NCBI GenBank assembly: GCA_023386865.1
Contig: JAEWIV010000311.1
Location: 1-24,082 of the forward strand
DNA from: Pseudomonadota bacterium
GTDB taxonomy: Bacteria > Pseudomonadota > Alphaproteobacteria > Reyranellales > Reyranellaceae
DNA: 24,082 nt
Direction of reading: 5' to 3'
The notes beneath the pieces are model-generated. The model was given only the letters and a program-made list of their open reading frames with translations, ran no database searches and was not told the DNA's origin. Shown here piece by piece: positions 1 to 6,704 of the stretch; the first letter of the stretch is position 1, and each line of letters starts with the position of its first letter. A program made the translations under genes and the position numbers.

Positions 1-1161
1 CCTTCGGTGCCGGGCATCGGCACCGGCGGCGGCCTGAAAGGCTACGTGCAGGACCGCGCCGCGCGCGGCCTGCCGGCGCTCGAGGGCGCGACCTGGGCGC
101 TGGCCGGGGCTGCCGGCCAGACGCCGGGGCTGACTCAGGCCTTCACGCTGTTCAGCACGCGCACGCCGCAGATCTGGGCCGAGATCGACCGCACCAAGGC
201 CGAGCAGCTCGGCGTCCCGATCGCACGCGTGTTCGAGACGCTGTCGGTCTACATGGGCTCGGCCTACGTCAACGACTTCAACATCCTCGGCCGTACCTAC
301 CGCGTGACGGCGCAGGCCGACGATCCCTATCGCCTGACGGTGCGCGACGTCGGCAACCTCAAGACCCGATCGGCATCGGGCGAGATGGTACCGATCGGCT
401 CGGTTGCCACCTTCTCCGACACCACCGGCCCCTACCGCGTGGCACGCTACAATCTCTATCCCGCAGCCGAGGTCCAGGTCGCCCTGGTGCGCGGCTTCTC
501 GTCCGGCCAGGGCATCGCGGCCATCGAGGGGCTGGCCGAGAAGGTTCTGCCCTCGGGCTTCGGCTTCGAATGGACCGAGATCGCTCTGCAGGAGAAGCTT
601 GCCGGCGACACGGCGGTCCTGGCTTTCAGCCTCGCCGTGGTCTTCGTGTTCCTGCTGCTGGCGGCGCTCTACGAGAGCTGGCTGCTCCCGCTCGCCGTCA
701 TCCTGATCGTGCCGATGTGCGTGCTGGCCGCGATGGCAGGCGTGATGCTGCGCGAGCTCGACCGCAATATCCTGGTCGAGATCGGCCTGGTGGTCCTGGT
801 CGGCCTCGCGGCCAAGAACGCCATCCTGATCGTGGAGTTCGCCAAGCAGGCACATGAGGCGGGCATGAACCGGTTCGACGCCGCCGTCAGCGCCGCCAAG
901 ACGCGCCTGCGCCCCATCCTCATGACCTCGCTCGCCTTCATCCTGGGCGTCGTGCCTCTGGTCGTGAGCTTCGGCGCCGGCGCCGAGATGCGCCAGTCGC
1001 TGGGCACCGCGGTATTCTTTGGCATGCTGGGCGTCACCTTCTTCGGCCTTGTCTTCACGCCGGTCTTCTACGTCGTGTGCACCGGTCTGTCGGAGCTCCG
1101 GTTCAGGTGGCGCAAGCCCGAGGTGCCGCCTGAGCCAACCTTCAAGCCGGATCAAATCTGA
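1..1161 (+). CDS. RND multidrug efflux transporter permease, C-terminal part (5' end outside window)
   Basis: The frame is open from the first base, so the gene begins upstream; about 386 C-terminal residues of a protein usually near 1,040 aa are visible. The family pumps hydrophobic drugs out of the periplasm and inner membrane by proton antiport, as a trimer joined to a membrane fusion protein and an outer-membrane channel. Seen here: the second periplasmic porter/docking region (about residues 1-195, with the DRTKAEQLGV and FNILGRTYRV blocks), then TM8-TM12. The family signature GLAAKNAILIVEFAK lies in the TM10 region, followed by RLRPILMTSLAFILGVVPL and the terminal GVTFFGLVFTPVFYVV helix. 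It matches HAE1-type pumps (AcrB/MexB class) rather than heavy-metal types. The fusion protein is probably upstream, outside the window. The gene ends 61 nt before msrA. Confidence 0.95.
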   Translation, partial: PSVPGIGTGGGLKGYVQDRAARGLPALEGATWALAGAAGQTPGLTQAFTLFSTRTPQIWAEIDRTKAEQLGVPIARVFETLSVYMGSAYVNDFNILGRTYRVTAQADDPYRLTVRDVGNLKTRSASGEMVPIGSVATFSDTTGPYRVARYNLYPAAEVQVALVRGFSSGQGIAAIEGLAEKVLPSGFGFEWTEIALQEKLAGDTAVLAFSLAVVFVFLLLAALYESWLLPLAVILIVPMCVLAAMAGVMLRELDRNILVEIGLVVLVGLAAKNAILIVEFAKQAHEAGMNRFDAAVSAAKTRLRPILMTSLAFILGVVPLVVSFGAGAEMRQSLGTAVFFGMLGVTFFGLVFTPVFYVVCTGLSELRFRWRKPEVPPEPTFKPDQI

Positions 1162-1186
1162 GGGAGTCGCTCTGGCAAGCGACGGT

Positions 1187-1220
1187 CGGCTCCTCCATTT
1201 ACACGCCGATGGAGGAGCCG
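1187..1220 (+). promoter_or_regulatory. Perfect 12-bp hairpin enclosing the msrA ribosome binding site
   Basis: The left arm (1187-1198) and right arm (1209-1220) are perfect reverse complements of 12 bp separated by a 10-nt loop. The right arm contains the GGAGGA Shine-Dalgarno sequence of msrA (1211-1216) and ends 2 nt before its ATG at 1223. Folded in RNA, the ribosome binding site would be paired completely. No U-run follows, so a classical intrinsic terminator for the upstream RND gene is less likely. The regulatory role is inferred from the fold only. Confidence 0.6.
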
Positions 1221-1222
1221 CG

Positions 1223-1936
1223 ATGTCACGCTCGAAGCCTGTCCGAATCGCAAGCGTCCTGGCCGGCGGCGCCCTGCTGGCGGGCGCCGTCAGCGTCGGC
1301 TACCTGCCGTCGGCCGCCGAGAGCGCGCGCGTGGCACCGCCGCCCGCAATCGATACGCCGAGCCAGGCCACGTCGGAAACGATCGTGCTGGCCGGCGGGT
1401 GCTTCTGGGGTGTCCAGGGTGTCTTCCAGCACGTCGAGGGCGTGAGCAGCGCGGTGTCGGGCTATGCCGGTGGCGCGGCGGCGACGGCGAGCTACGACAA
1501 GGTCACCTCGGGACGGACCGGCCACGCCGAGGCGGTTCGCATCACCTACGATCCGCGCAAGGTCAGCCTCGGTCGCCTGCTGCAGATCCATTTTTCGGTG
1601 GTGCACGATCCGACGCAACTCGATCGCCAAGGGCCCGATGTCGGCACGCAGTACCGGTCGGCGATCTTCCCGGGGAGCGACGAGCAGGCGCGCGTCGCAA
1701 AGGCCTATATCGACCAGCTCGGTCAGGCCCGGGTCTACGGCGCCAGGATCGTGACCACGGTCGAGCCCGGCCAGACCTTCTACCCGGCCGAGGCCTATCA
1801 CCAGGACTACATGACCCTGCACCCGCGCCAGCCCTACGTCGCCATGCACGACCTGCCCAAGGTCGAAAGCCTCAGGCGGCTGTTCCCGGGCGCCTATCGC
1901 GCCGAGCCCGCGCTGGTCGCGAAGACCGGCATGTAG
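1223..1936 (+). CDS. msrA: Peptide-methionine (S)-S-oxide reductase MsrA, probably exported
   Basis: MsrA reduces the S-epimer of methionine sulfoxide in proteins and so repairs oxidative damage. The catalytic motif GGCFWG holds Cys60. The GYAGG, HAEAV, HDPTQLDRQGPDVGTQYRS and AEAYHQDY blocks of the family all follow. The ATG at 1223 is chosen because GGAGGA lies 6 nt upstream. It gives 237 aa with an N-terminal basic stretch and hydrophobic segment (about residues 8-32) that reads as a signal peptide or membrane anchor, so the enzyme probably works in the periplasm. Cys60 is the only cysteine in the protein. The usual C-terminal resolving cysteines are absent, so recycling must use an external thiol or partner. 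The gene lies just downstream of the RND pump gene, and its RBS is inside a hairpin. Confidence 0.95.
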   Translation: MSRSKPVRIASVLAGGALLAGAVSVGYLPSAAESARVAPPPAIDTPSQATSETIVLAGGCFWGVQGVFQHVEGVSSAVSGYAGGAAATASYDKVTSGRTGHAEAVRITYDPRKVSLGRLLQIHFSVVHDPTQLDRQGPDVGTQYRSAIFPGSDEQARVAKAYIDQLGQARVYGARIVTTVEPGQTFYPAEAYHQDYMTLHPRQPYVAMHDLPKVESLRRLFPGAYRAEPALVAKTGM

Positions 1937-1957
1937 CGGCCAGGGCGGGCTCTGCGT

Positions 1958-2089
1958 TCAGCGGGCGGCGGCCGAGACCAGGCGGGCGATCTCGCGCATC
2001 AGGTTGGCGACGGCGGCGCCGCGCATGCGATGGGCGCGCTGAGCATAGACTTGGCGCTCGGAATGGCTCGGGTAGGCGACAGAGAACAT
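1958..2089 (-). CDS. Small basic protein, 43 aa, similar in style to RSP_7527-type alphaproteobacterial small proteins
   Basis: A 43-codon frame starts at an ATG (2089-2087 on the minus strand) with a strong GGAGG about 5 nt upstream and ends in TGA at 1960-1958. The product begins MFSVAYPSHSERQVYAQRAH and continues as a basic amphipathic helix (RMRGAAVANLMREIARLV). The AxRMRxxxVxxLxRxIxRL pattern recalls very small alphaproteobacterial proteins annotated as RSP_7527 family, and more distantly the arginine-rich DUF1127 proteins; this is family resemblance from memory. It is transcribed divergently from the LysR gene across a 99-nt AT-richer spacer, so LysR may control it. The function is unknown. 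Confidence 0.62.
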   Translation of the reverse strand: MFSVAYPSHSERQVYAQRAHRMRGAAVANLMREIARLVSAAAR

Positions 2090-2188
2090 GGAAACCTCCA
2101 GGGAACGGAAGTTACCTAATTCATATCTGGTCCACTTTTAATACATGCCATTGACTATGACTGCTGAATTCAATTCACTAATCAAGCA
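2090..2188. promoter_or_regulatory. Divergent promoter region between the 43-aa gene and the LysR gene
   Basis: This 99-nt spacer is visibly more AT-rich than its surroundings and must hold promoters for both divergent genes. On the plus strand TTGACT (2151-2156) could be a -35 element, but nothing at 17 nt spacing is a good -10. On the minus strand TATTAA around 2137-2142 could be a -10. An 8-bp palindrome TGAATTCA (2165-2172) and the 12-bp palindrome at the LysR start codon (2189-2200) are possible regulator sites. No site is assigned firmly. Confidence 0.5.
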
Positions 2189-3094
2189 ATGATCGATCAT
2201 GCAAGTGAAATGGCGGCCTTCGTCCGGGTCGTCGATTCCCATGGCTTTTCCGCTGCCGCGCCGGCCTTGGGGCTCAGTCCGTCCGCCGTCAGCAAGCTGA
2301 TCACGCGCCTCGAGACCAGGCTCGGCGTGCGACTGCTGCAGCGCACGACCCGCGCCCTGCATCTCACCCAGGAAGGCGAGGTCTTCTACGCGGCGGCCAA
2401 GCGCATCGTCGGCGAGATCGAGGCGCTGGAAAACCAGATCGTCGGCGAAAGCGGCACGCCGAGCGGCGCGCTGCGGGTGACGACGTCGCTCGCCTTCGCC
2501 ATGCACCAGCTCGCGCCGGTGCTCTCGGAGTTCCTGACCCGCTATCCGCTGGTGCAGTTCGAGTTGCTGCCGACCGACCGCGTCGTCGACATGGTCGAAG
2601 AGGGCGTCGACGTCGCGCTGCGCATCGGCCGGCTGGCCGACACCAGCTTCATGGCGCGCAAGATCGGCGAGGACAAACGCCTGATCTGCGCCGCGCCGTC
2701 CTACCTCGCGCGGCACGGCACGCCGCAGCGGCCCGAGGATCTGGCGCGGCACAATTGCATCGTGTCGCGCGACCACGCCCATCTCAACCGGTGGTCCTTC
2801 AAGGTCGACGGCCGGGTCGTCGAGATCGACGTCCGCGGTCGGGTCGCCGTCACCGAGGGCGAGGCGCAGATGCAGCTTGCCCTGCAGGGCATCGGCATCG
2901 TGCGGCTGACCAGGCTCACGCTCGCCCAGGCGATCCGCGACGGCTCGCTCGTGCCCTTGCTCGGCGCCTTCTCCGCCGAGGAGGCGGTCGGCATTCACGC
3001 CGTCTATCCGCACCGCCGCCATCTCGCGCCCAAGGTGCCGGCCTTCGTCAATTTCCTGATCGAGAAGTTCACGCCGCCGCCGTGGGAGATATGA
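2189..3094 (+). CDS. LysR-family transcriptional regulator
   Basis: The 301-aa length is typical for LysR. The N-terminal winged helix-turn-helix (about residues 1-60) carries the signature SHGFSAAAPALGLSPSAVSK followed by RLETRLGVRLLQRTTR. The linker helix runs to about residue 88. The effector-binding domain follows from about residue 90 (GALRVTTSLAFAMHQLAPVL), with the LRIGRLADTSFMARKIGEDKRLICAAPSYLA block common in the large LysR subgroup with short-chain effectors of unknown identity. LysR proteins often repress or activate the divergent neighbour, here the 43-aa gene. The downstream plus-strand genes starting at 3162 are a second possible target. The effector cannot be told from sequence. 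No clear Shine-Dalgarno precedes the ATG. Confidence 0.93.
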   Translation: MIDHASEMAAFVRVVDSHGFSAAAPALGLSPSAVSKLITRLETRLGVRLLQRTTRALHLTQEGEVFYAAAKRIVGEIEALENQIVGESGTPSGALRVTTSLAFAMHQLAPVLSEFLTRYPLVQFELLPTDRVVDMVEEGVDVALRIGRLADTSFMARKIGEDKRLICAAPSYLARHGTPQRPEDLARHNCIVSRDHAHLNRWSFKVDGRVVEIDVRGRVAVTEGEAQMQLALQGIGIVRLTRLTLAQAIRDGSLVPLLGAFSAEEAVGIHAVYPHRRHLAPKVPAFVNFLIEKFTPPPWEI

Positions 3095-3161
3095 GGGATA
3101 TGCCGCCCGCATGATGCTAGGATCGCCCCGGCGGGCTGCGTATGAAAGTCGAGGAGGGGAC

Positions 3162-3524
3162 ATGGATCGCGACACGGACCTTTTTGTGCAGGCCTTCTGG
3201 GTCAAGTGCCGCGACGTCATCCGGCCCGAGCTCGACCGCGTCATCGACGAGCTGAAGAACGACGGCCACGACGCCAAGGTCTCGACCCAGGAATATTCGC
3301 CCGTCGCCGACCAGCTGCCCGACATCGGCCCCGTGCTCACCCTGACGGTGCATCCCAAGGGCGCCGCGCAGGGCCGCCCGCTGCAGTTCCACGGCGACGT
3401 CGCCAAGCGCGACCTCGAGATCATCCGCAACGGCGCCAAGGCCCAGCGCTACGACCTTGCCGCCGTCGACGAGGCGGTGGTGAAGCGCGAGGTCGCCGAC
3501 TGGCTGGCCGTTGCCCTCAAGTAG
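3162..3524 (+). CDS. Conserved-looking hypothetical protein, 120 aa
   Basis: I do not recognise this family. The ATG at 3162 is preferred over an in-frame ATG at 3111 because GAGGAGGGG lies directly upstream. The product is a soluble mixed-charge protein without signal peptide or membrane segment. It has an N-terminal helix (MDRDTDLFVQAFWVKCRDVI), a charged helix RPELDRVIDELKNDGHDAK, a beta-like central part (GPVLTLTVHPKGAAQGRPLQF) and a C-terminal helix ending DWLAVALK. Codon use matches the neighbours. It starts 67 nt after the LysR gene and ends 16 nt before the NTF2-like gene, so it probably belongs to the same transcript as the next two genes. Confidence 0.8.
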   Translation: MDRDTDLFVQAFWVKCRDVIRPELDRVIDELKNDGHDAKVSTQEYSPVADQLPDIGPVLTLTVHPKGAAQGRPLQFHGDVAKRDLEIIRNGAKAQRYDLAAVDEAVVKREVADWLAVALK

Positions 3525-3540
3525 TCGCCGAGGAAGAACC

Positions 3541-3918
3541 ATGCCCGACGCCATCGACGAGCTGTTCCGCCGCTTCGGCAAGGCCTTCAACAAGGCCGAC
3601 GTCGAGGAGATCGCCGCCTGCGTGACCGACGACTTCGAATGGCGGCTGAATGCCGGGGCAGCCAATGGGGCGCCGGGCGGCCGCGTGCTGAGAGGCAAGG
3701 AGGCACTGCGCGCACATTTCGCCGACAAGATCCGCGCCCATCGCGAGGCGCGCTTTTCGGAGGCGCGCATCCACCGGTCGGGCGACAAGCTGTTCGGCAC
3801 CTTCCGCGTCACCGGCATCGACCATGCCGGCAAGCCGTTCGACCGTTACGGCATCGATCTTTACGAAGTTCGCGACGGCAAGATCGCGCTGAAGGACAGC
3901 TACCTCAAGGCCGACTGA
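3541..3918 (+). CDS. SnoaL/NTF2-like fold protein, 125 aa
   Basis: The product has the length and layout of the SnoaL-like/NTF2-like cone-fold family. An N-terminal helix (DELFRRFGKAFNKADVEEIAACV) leads into TDDFEWRLN. Next comes a GKEALRAHFADKIRAH helix, and then beta strands FGTFRVTGIDHAGKPFDRYGIDLYEVRDGKIALKDSY. These proteins act as small isomerases, hydrolases or lyases, or simply bind ligands. The strand end DGKI..KDSY is characteristic, but no catalytic role can be assigned. The ATG at 3541 has AGGAAG upstream. The TGA overlaps the ATG of the hydratase gene (ATGA), which suggests translational coupling and a shared pathway, possibly acyl-CoA catabolism. Confidence 0.85.
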   Translation: MPDAIDELFRRFGKAFNKADVEEIAACVTDDFEWRLNAGAANGAPGGRVLRGKEALRAHFADKIRAHREARFSEARIHRSGDKLFGTFRVTGIDHAGKPFDRYGIDLYEVRDGKIALKDSYLKAD

Positions 3919-4709
3919 TGACCAACGACACGGTGCTGTGGGAGATCGACCGGCGTGGTGTGGCGACGGTCACGCTCAATCGTCCCGACGTCAACAACGC
4001 CTACAACGGCGACCTGTTGCAGGGCCTGCACGATGCCATGGACGCGCTCGGCCGCGAGGCCGGCCTGCGCATCGTCGTGCTGCGCGGCAACGGCCGGCAC
4101 TTCCAGGCGGGCGCCGACCTCGCCTGGATCAGCGGCGTGGCCGGTCAGTCGCCGACCGAGAACGAGCGCGCCAGTCGGGTCACCGCCGAAGCGATCCGGC
4201 GGCTCGACACCTGTCCCGTCCCCACCCTGGCGCTGATCCAGGGCGGCTGCTTCGGCGGCGGCACCGGCATCGCCTCGGTGTGCGACGTCGTCGTGGCCCA
4301 GGCCGATGCGATCTTCTCCATCAGCGAGACGCGCTGGGGCCTGATGGCCGGCATTATCCTGCCCCAGCTTTGCCAGGCCATCGGGCTGCGCCAGGTCAGG
4401 CGCTATGCCCTCACCGGGGAGCGTTTCGGCGCCGAGGAAGCGCGGCGCATCGGTTTGGTCCACGAGATCTGTCCGGCGGGCGGGCTGGCCGAGGCCGGCG
4501 CCAGGATCGTCGACGCGGTGCTGATGAACGCCCCGCGCGCCACAGCCGCGACCAAGCTGCGCGCGCTCGCCGCGGCAACGGCCTTCGTCGACGACGGCGC
4601 CTTGCGCGACCTGATCGACGAGCATGCCCGCACGCGCCAGCAGGACGAAGCGCGCGAAGGGCTCGCGAGCTTCCGCGAAAAGCGCAAGCCAGCCTGGTAT
4701 CCGGGCTAG
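3918..4709 (+). CDS. Enoyl-CoA hydratase/isomerase family protein, methylglutaconyl-CoA hydratase-like
   Basis: This 263-aa crotonase-fold protein should act on an acyl-CoA thioester. Seen: TVTLNRPDVNNAYN near the N-terminus, the oxyanion-hole segment FQAGADLAWI (about 63-71), GGCFGGGTGIASVCDVVVA (109-127) and SISETRWGLMAGIILP (134-149). The second family glutamate (Glu137) is kept. The first, in the GGGxE position, is Gly117. From memory, LiuC-type 3-methylglutaconyl-CoA hydratases of leucine catabolism also have glycine or another small residue there, followed by a SEVRIGL block, and the later RRYALTGERFGAEEARRIGLVHEI segment fits that group. Other leucine-pathway genes are not in the window, so the substrate stays open. 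It is coupled by ATGA overlap to the NTF2-like gene, and its stop codon overlaps that of the convergent M20 gene. Confidence 0.9.
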   Translation: MTNDTVLWEIDRRGVATVTLNRPDVNNAYNGDLLQGLHDAMDALGREAGLRIVVLRGNGRHFQAGADLAWISGVAGQSPTENERASRVTAEAIRRLDTCPVPTLALIQGGCFGGGTGIASVCDVVVAQADAIFSISETRWGLMAGIILPQLCQAIGLRQVRRYALTGERFGAEEARRIGLVHEICPAGGLAEAGARIVDAVLMNAPRATAATKLRALAAATAFVDDGALRDLIDEHARTRQQDEAREGLASFREKRKPAWYPG

Positions 4710-4715
4710 AGCCCG
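4702..4715. repeat. Short inverted repeat at overlapping convergent stop codons
   Basis: CGGGCT (4702-4707) and AGCCCG (4710-4715) are exact reverse complements around a 2-nt centre. The element contains both the TAG of the hydratase gene (4707-4709) and the TAG of the opposing M20 gene (4708-4706). It is too short, and its loop too tight, to be called a terminator, but it is the only structured element at this tail-to-tail junction. Confidence 0.4.
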
Positions 4716-5854
4716 AGGAAGTCGAGCACCGCGGCGCAGTACATGGCGTAGACCGGGTCAATCGAAGCGATGTCGGCCCATTCGTCGGCGGCATGCATGT
4801 TGCCGAAGCCGACACCCGGCGCGCAGATCGTAGGAATGCCGCGCGCCGCCAGGAGATTGCCGATATTGGACGGGCCGCAGACATCGGCGGCGAAACGCCG
4901 GCCGAAGGCGACGCCCGCGGCTTGCGCAAAGCTCCGCACCAGCCGGTGGTCGCGCGGCACAACATAGGCCGGCCAGGAATCGACGATCTCGATGTTGGCT
5001 CCGGCATCGACAGCGCGCACGATGCCTTCCAGCCAGCGCGCGGCCAGAGCCGCATCGAAGGTGCGGGTCAGGCGGATGTCAACATGGCAGACGGCGAGGT
5101 CGGGCACGACGCTGAAGCCTTCGCCGCCTTCGATGCGCGTCACCGTTGCGGCGGGCCCGAACGGGAAAGCGTCGTCGCGCACGTCCGGGAAAATCGGTGC
5201 GGCCAGCCGGAGCGCGAAGGCGGCGGCCTTGGTGAGCGCGTTGACGCCGCGGCGCTCGGCATCGCCCGAATGCGCGGCGACGCCCGAGAAGCGCAGGCGG
5301 GCGCGCAGGAAGCCGCGGCTGCCGGCAACGATGCCGTCGTTGCCGGGATAGCCCAGCGAGACCGCGTCGGGCGGCCGGACGACGGCGTCGAGATAGGCGC
5401 GGACGCCGCCGAAACGGCCGGTGTGCTCGTCGGCGTCGAACAGGATGTGCAGCGTGCCGCGCGGCAGGCCGCTTGCGGCGAATTGCCGGGCGACATGGGC
5501 GAGGATGGCCACGCCGGCCTTGGAATCGGCGGCGCCGCGGCCGAGCAGGCGGCCCCCGCGCACCGTCCCCGCGAAGGGCGGCGAGCTCCATTGACCCGCA
5601 TCGCCGGCCGGCGCGGTATCGATGCAAGCATCAAGGCAGAGAACGGGACCGGGCTCGCCCCCGGCGATTTCGACCAAAAGCGCCGCCGGCCTGCCCGCCG
5701 GATCATCGAGCAGGCGAGAGGCGAGGCCGTTGTCGTCGAACCACGACTGGACCAGCGACAGCGCAGGCTGCGGCACGTCAATACCGGCGCAAGAGGGCGT
5801 CGCCACCAGCCGCGACGCGAGCTCGACGATGCTGTCGATCGGTGGGCTCACCAT
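4706..5854 (-). CDS. M20/M28-like metallopeptidase-family protein with altered metal ligands
   Basis: The 382-aa product has the M20 (ArgE/DapE/carboxypeptidase G2) layout: a catalytic domain, an inserted dimerisation domain (about 178-290, with GVAAHSGDAERRGVNAL) and a C-terminal catalytic part. The fold motifs are recognisable but the ligands differ. The usual HxDxxP is C77-I-D79-T-A-P. The bridging aspartate D110 is present (GRGAADSKAG). The usual DEE is D142-E143-H144, keeping the catalytic Glu143 but replacing a zinc ligand. The usual EP motif is Y169-P170. The final histidine H354 is present (GNMHAADEW). The substrate is unknown; the family hydrolyses amide bonds of acylated amino acids or peptides. 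Its ATG overlaps the TGA of the TylF-like methyltransferase gene, so the two are probably translated together. Confidence 0.88.
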   Translation of the reverse strand: MVSPPIDSIVELASRLVATPSCAGIDVPQPALSLVQSWFDDNGLASRLLDDPAGRPAALLVEIAGGEPGPVLCLDACIDTAPAGDAGQWSSPPFAGTVRGGRLLGRGAADSKAGVAILAHVARQFAASGLPRGTLHILFDADEHTGRFGGVRAYLDAVVRPPDAVSLGYPGNDGIVAGSRGFLRARLRFSGVAAHSGDAERRGVNALTKAAAFALRLAAPIFPDVRDDAFPFGPAATVTRIEGGEGFSVVPDLAVCHVDIRLTRTFDAALAARWLEGIVRAVDAGANIEIVDSWPAYVVPRDHRLVRSFAQAAGVAFGRRFAADVCGPSNIGNLLAARGIPTICAPGVGFGNMHAADEWADIASIDPVYAMYCAAVLDFLGL

Positions 5855-6573
5855 CAGGTGTCGGCCGCCTGGATCGCCTTTATCTTCACGGCAAGCTGCT
5901 GGCGGGCATAGGCAAGGGGTTCGTAAGCGACGCGGTTGGCCGCCAGGTATTCGTAGAATGCCTTGTGCTCATGGGCCTCCCAGTTGGGGAAGTTGAAGTA
6001 CTCGTCGAAGACGATGATGGTTCCCGGCTCGATCCGGTCGGCCAGCAGATCGAGAATGGTCTTGGTGCTGCTGTAGATGTCGCAATCGATATGGACGAAG
6101 GCGAGGCGGCCCGGATGATCGGCTTTCCATTTGGGTATGGTGTCGTTGAACCACCCCTTGTGCAGCGTGACGTTGGCGGGGACGCGCGGCAGGCGGCCCT
6201 GGCGACTGAAGGCCCGGCTGCCGAGGTCAAAACCGGTCCATGCCTCCGGCAGGCCCTCGAAGCTGTCGAAGCCATGCAGCTGACGTCGTCCGATGAGCTT
6301 CGAGATGAAGCGTGCCGTGCCGCCGTTGAACACGCCGAATTCGAGAAAGGCGCCGTCGAGAGTGACCTGGGAAAGCGAATAGCGCAGGACGTCGGCTTGC
6401 TTTTCCATGCCCAGAGCGTCCGGCATATCGCGCTCGATGAAGTCGGCCGTTCTCTCCAGGGCGCGCAGTGCCAGCGCTCGGGCCGGGTGGATTTCCGCAA
6501 CGTCGCGAAGCTGACGAAACCCGCACATCACCGTGTACAGAAATCGCTTCAGATGAAAATTGGTGACGAGCAT
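5854..6573 (-). CDS. TylF/MycF-type class I SAM-dependent methyltransferase
   Basis: The 239-aa product carries the family blocks: motif I LEFGVFNGGT (77-86), FDSFEGLPE (102-110), HIDCDIYSST (161-170) and FDEYFNFPNWE (189-199). TylF-family enzymes O-methylate sugar hydroxyls in a metal-dependent way; D163/D165 and D190/E191 are the likely metal-site acids. Many bacterial relatives sit in glycan or natural-product loci, which fits the glycosyltransferase-rich surroundings. The start is uncertain. The ATG at 6573 is preferred because upstream codons turn AT-rich at third positions. An in-frame ATG at 6663 has a better ribosome site (GAGGAG) and would add 30 residues. The gene is divergent from the methyltransferase at 6705 and coupled to the M20 gene. 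Confidence 0.86.
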   Translation of the reverse strand: MLVTNFHLKRFLYTVMCGFRQLRDVAEIHPARALALRALERTADFIERDMPDALGMEKQADVLRYSLSQVTLDGAFLEFGVFNGGTARFISKLIGRRQLHGFDSFEGLPEAWTGFDLGSRAFSRQGRLPRVPANVTLHKGWFNDTIPKWKADHPGRLAFVHIDCDIYSSTKTILDLLADRIEPGTIIVFDEYFNFPNWEAHEHKAFYEYLAANRVAYEPLAYARQQLAVKIKAIQAADT

Positions 6574-6621
6574 TTCATATTTCCATGATGGCGGTCGCGA
6601 CGGAAAAAACGCATGTCGCCG

Positions 6622-6650
6622 ATATAAGCACGGCCCCTCCCGCCGACCAA
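6622..6650 (-). promoter_or_regulatory. Weak candidate promoter for the TylF-like gene
   Basis: On the minus strand TTGGTC (6650-6645) and TTATAT (6627-6622) are spaced by exactly 17 nt in an AT-richer divergent spacer. Each matches the sigma-70 consensus at only three positions. If real, transcription would start about 40-50 nt before the ATG at 6573 and would exclude the alternative start at 6663. Confidence 0.25.
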
Positions 6651-6704
6651 TGATACTGAACATCGGTTGACGCTCCTCATGCGGCAAGCGAACGTGGATG
6701 GGCC

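Noticed and set aside
3099..3140. GCCCGC/GCGGGC inverted repeat after the LysR gene
   Set aside because: Only 6 bp with a loop of about 20 nt and no U-run; likely chance in GC-rich DNA.
3938..5911. About 657-codon plus-strand frame crossing the hydratase and M20 genes
   Set aside because: It spans two genes on opposite strands that both have family motifs; its own product is Arg/Gly-rich and featureless.
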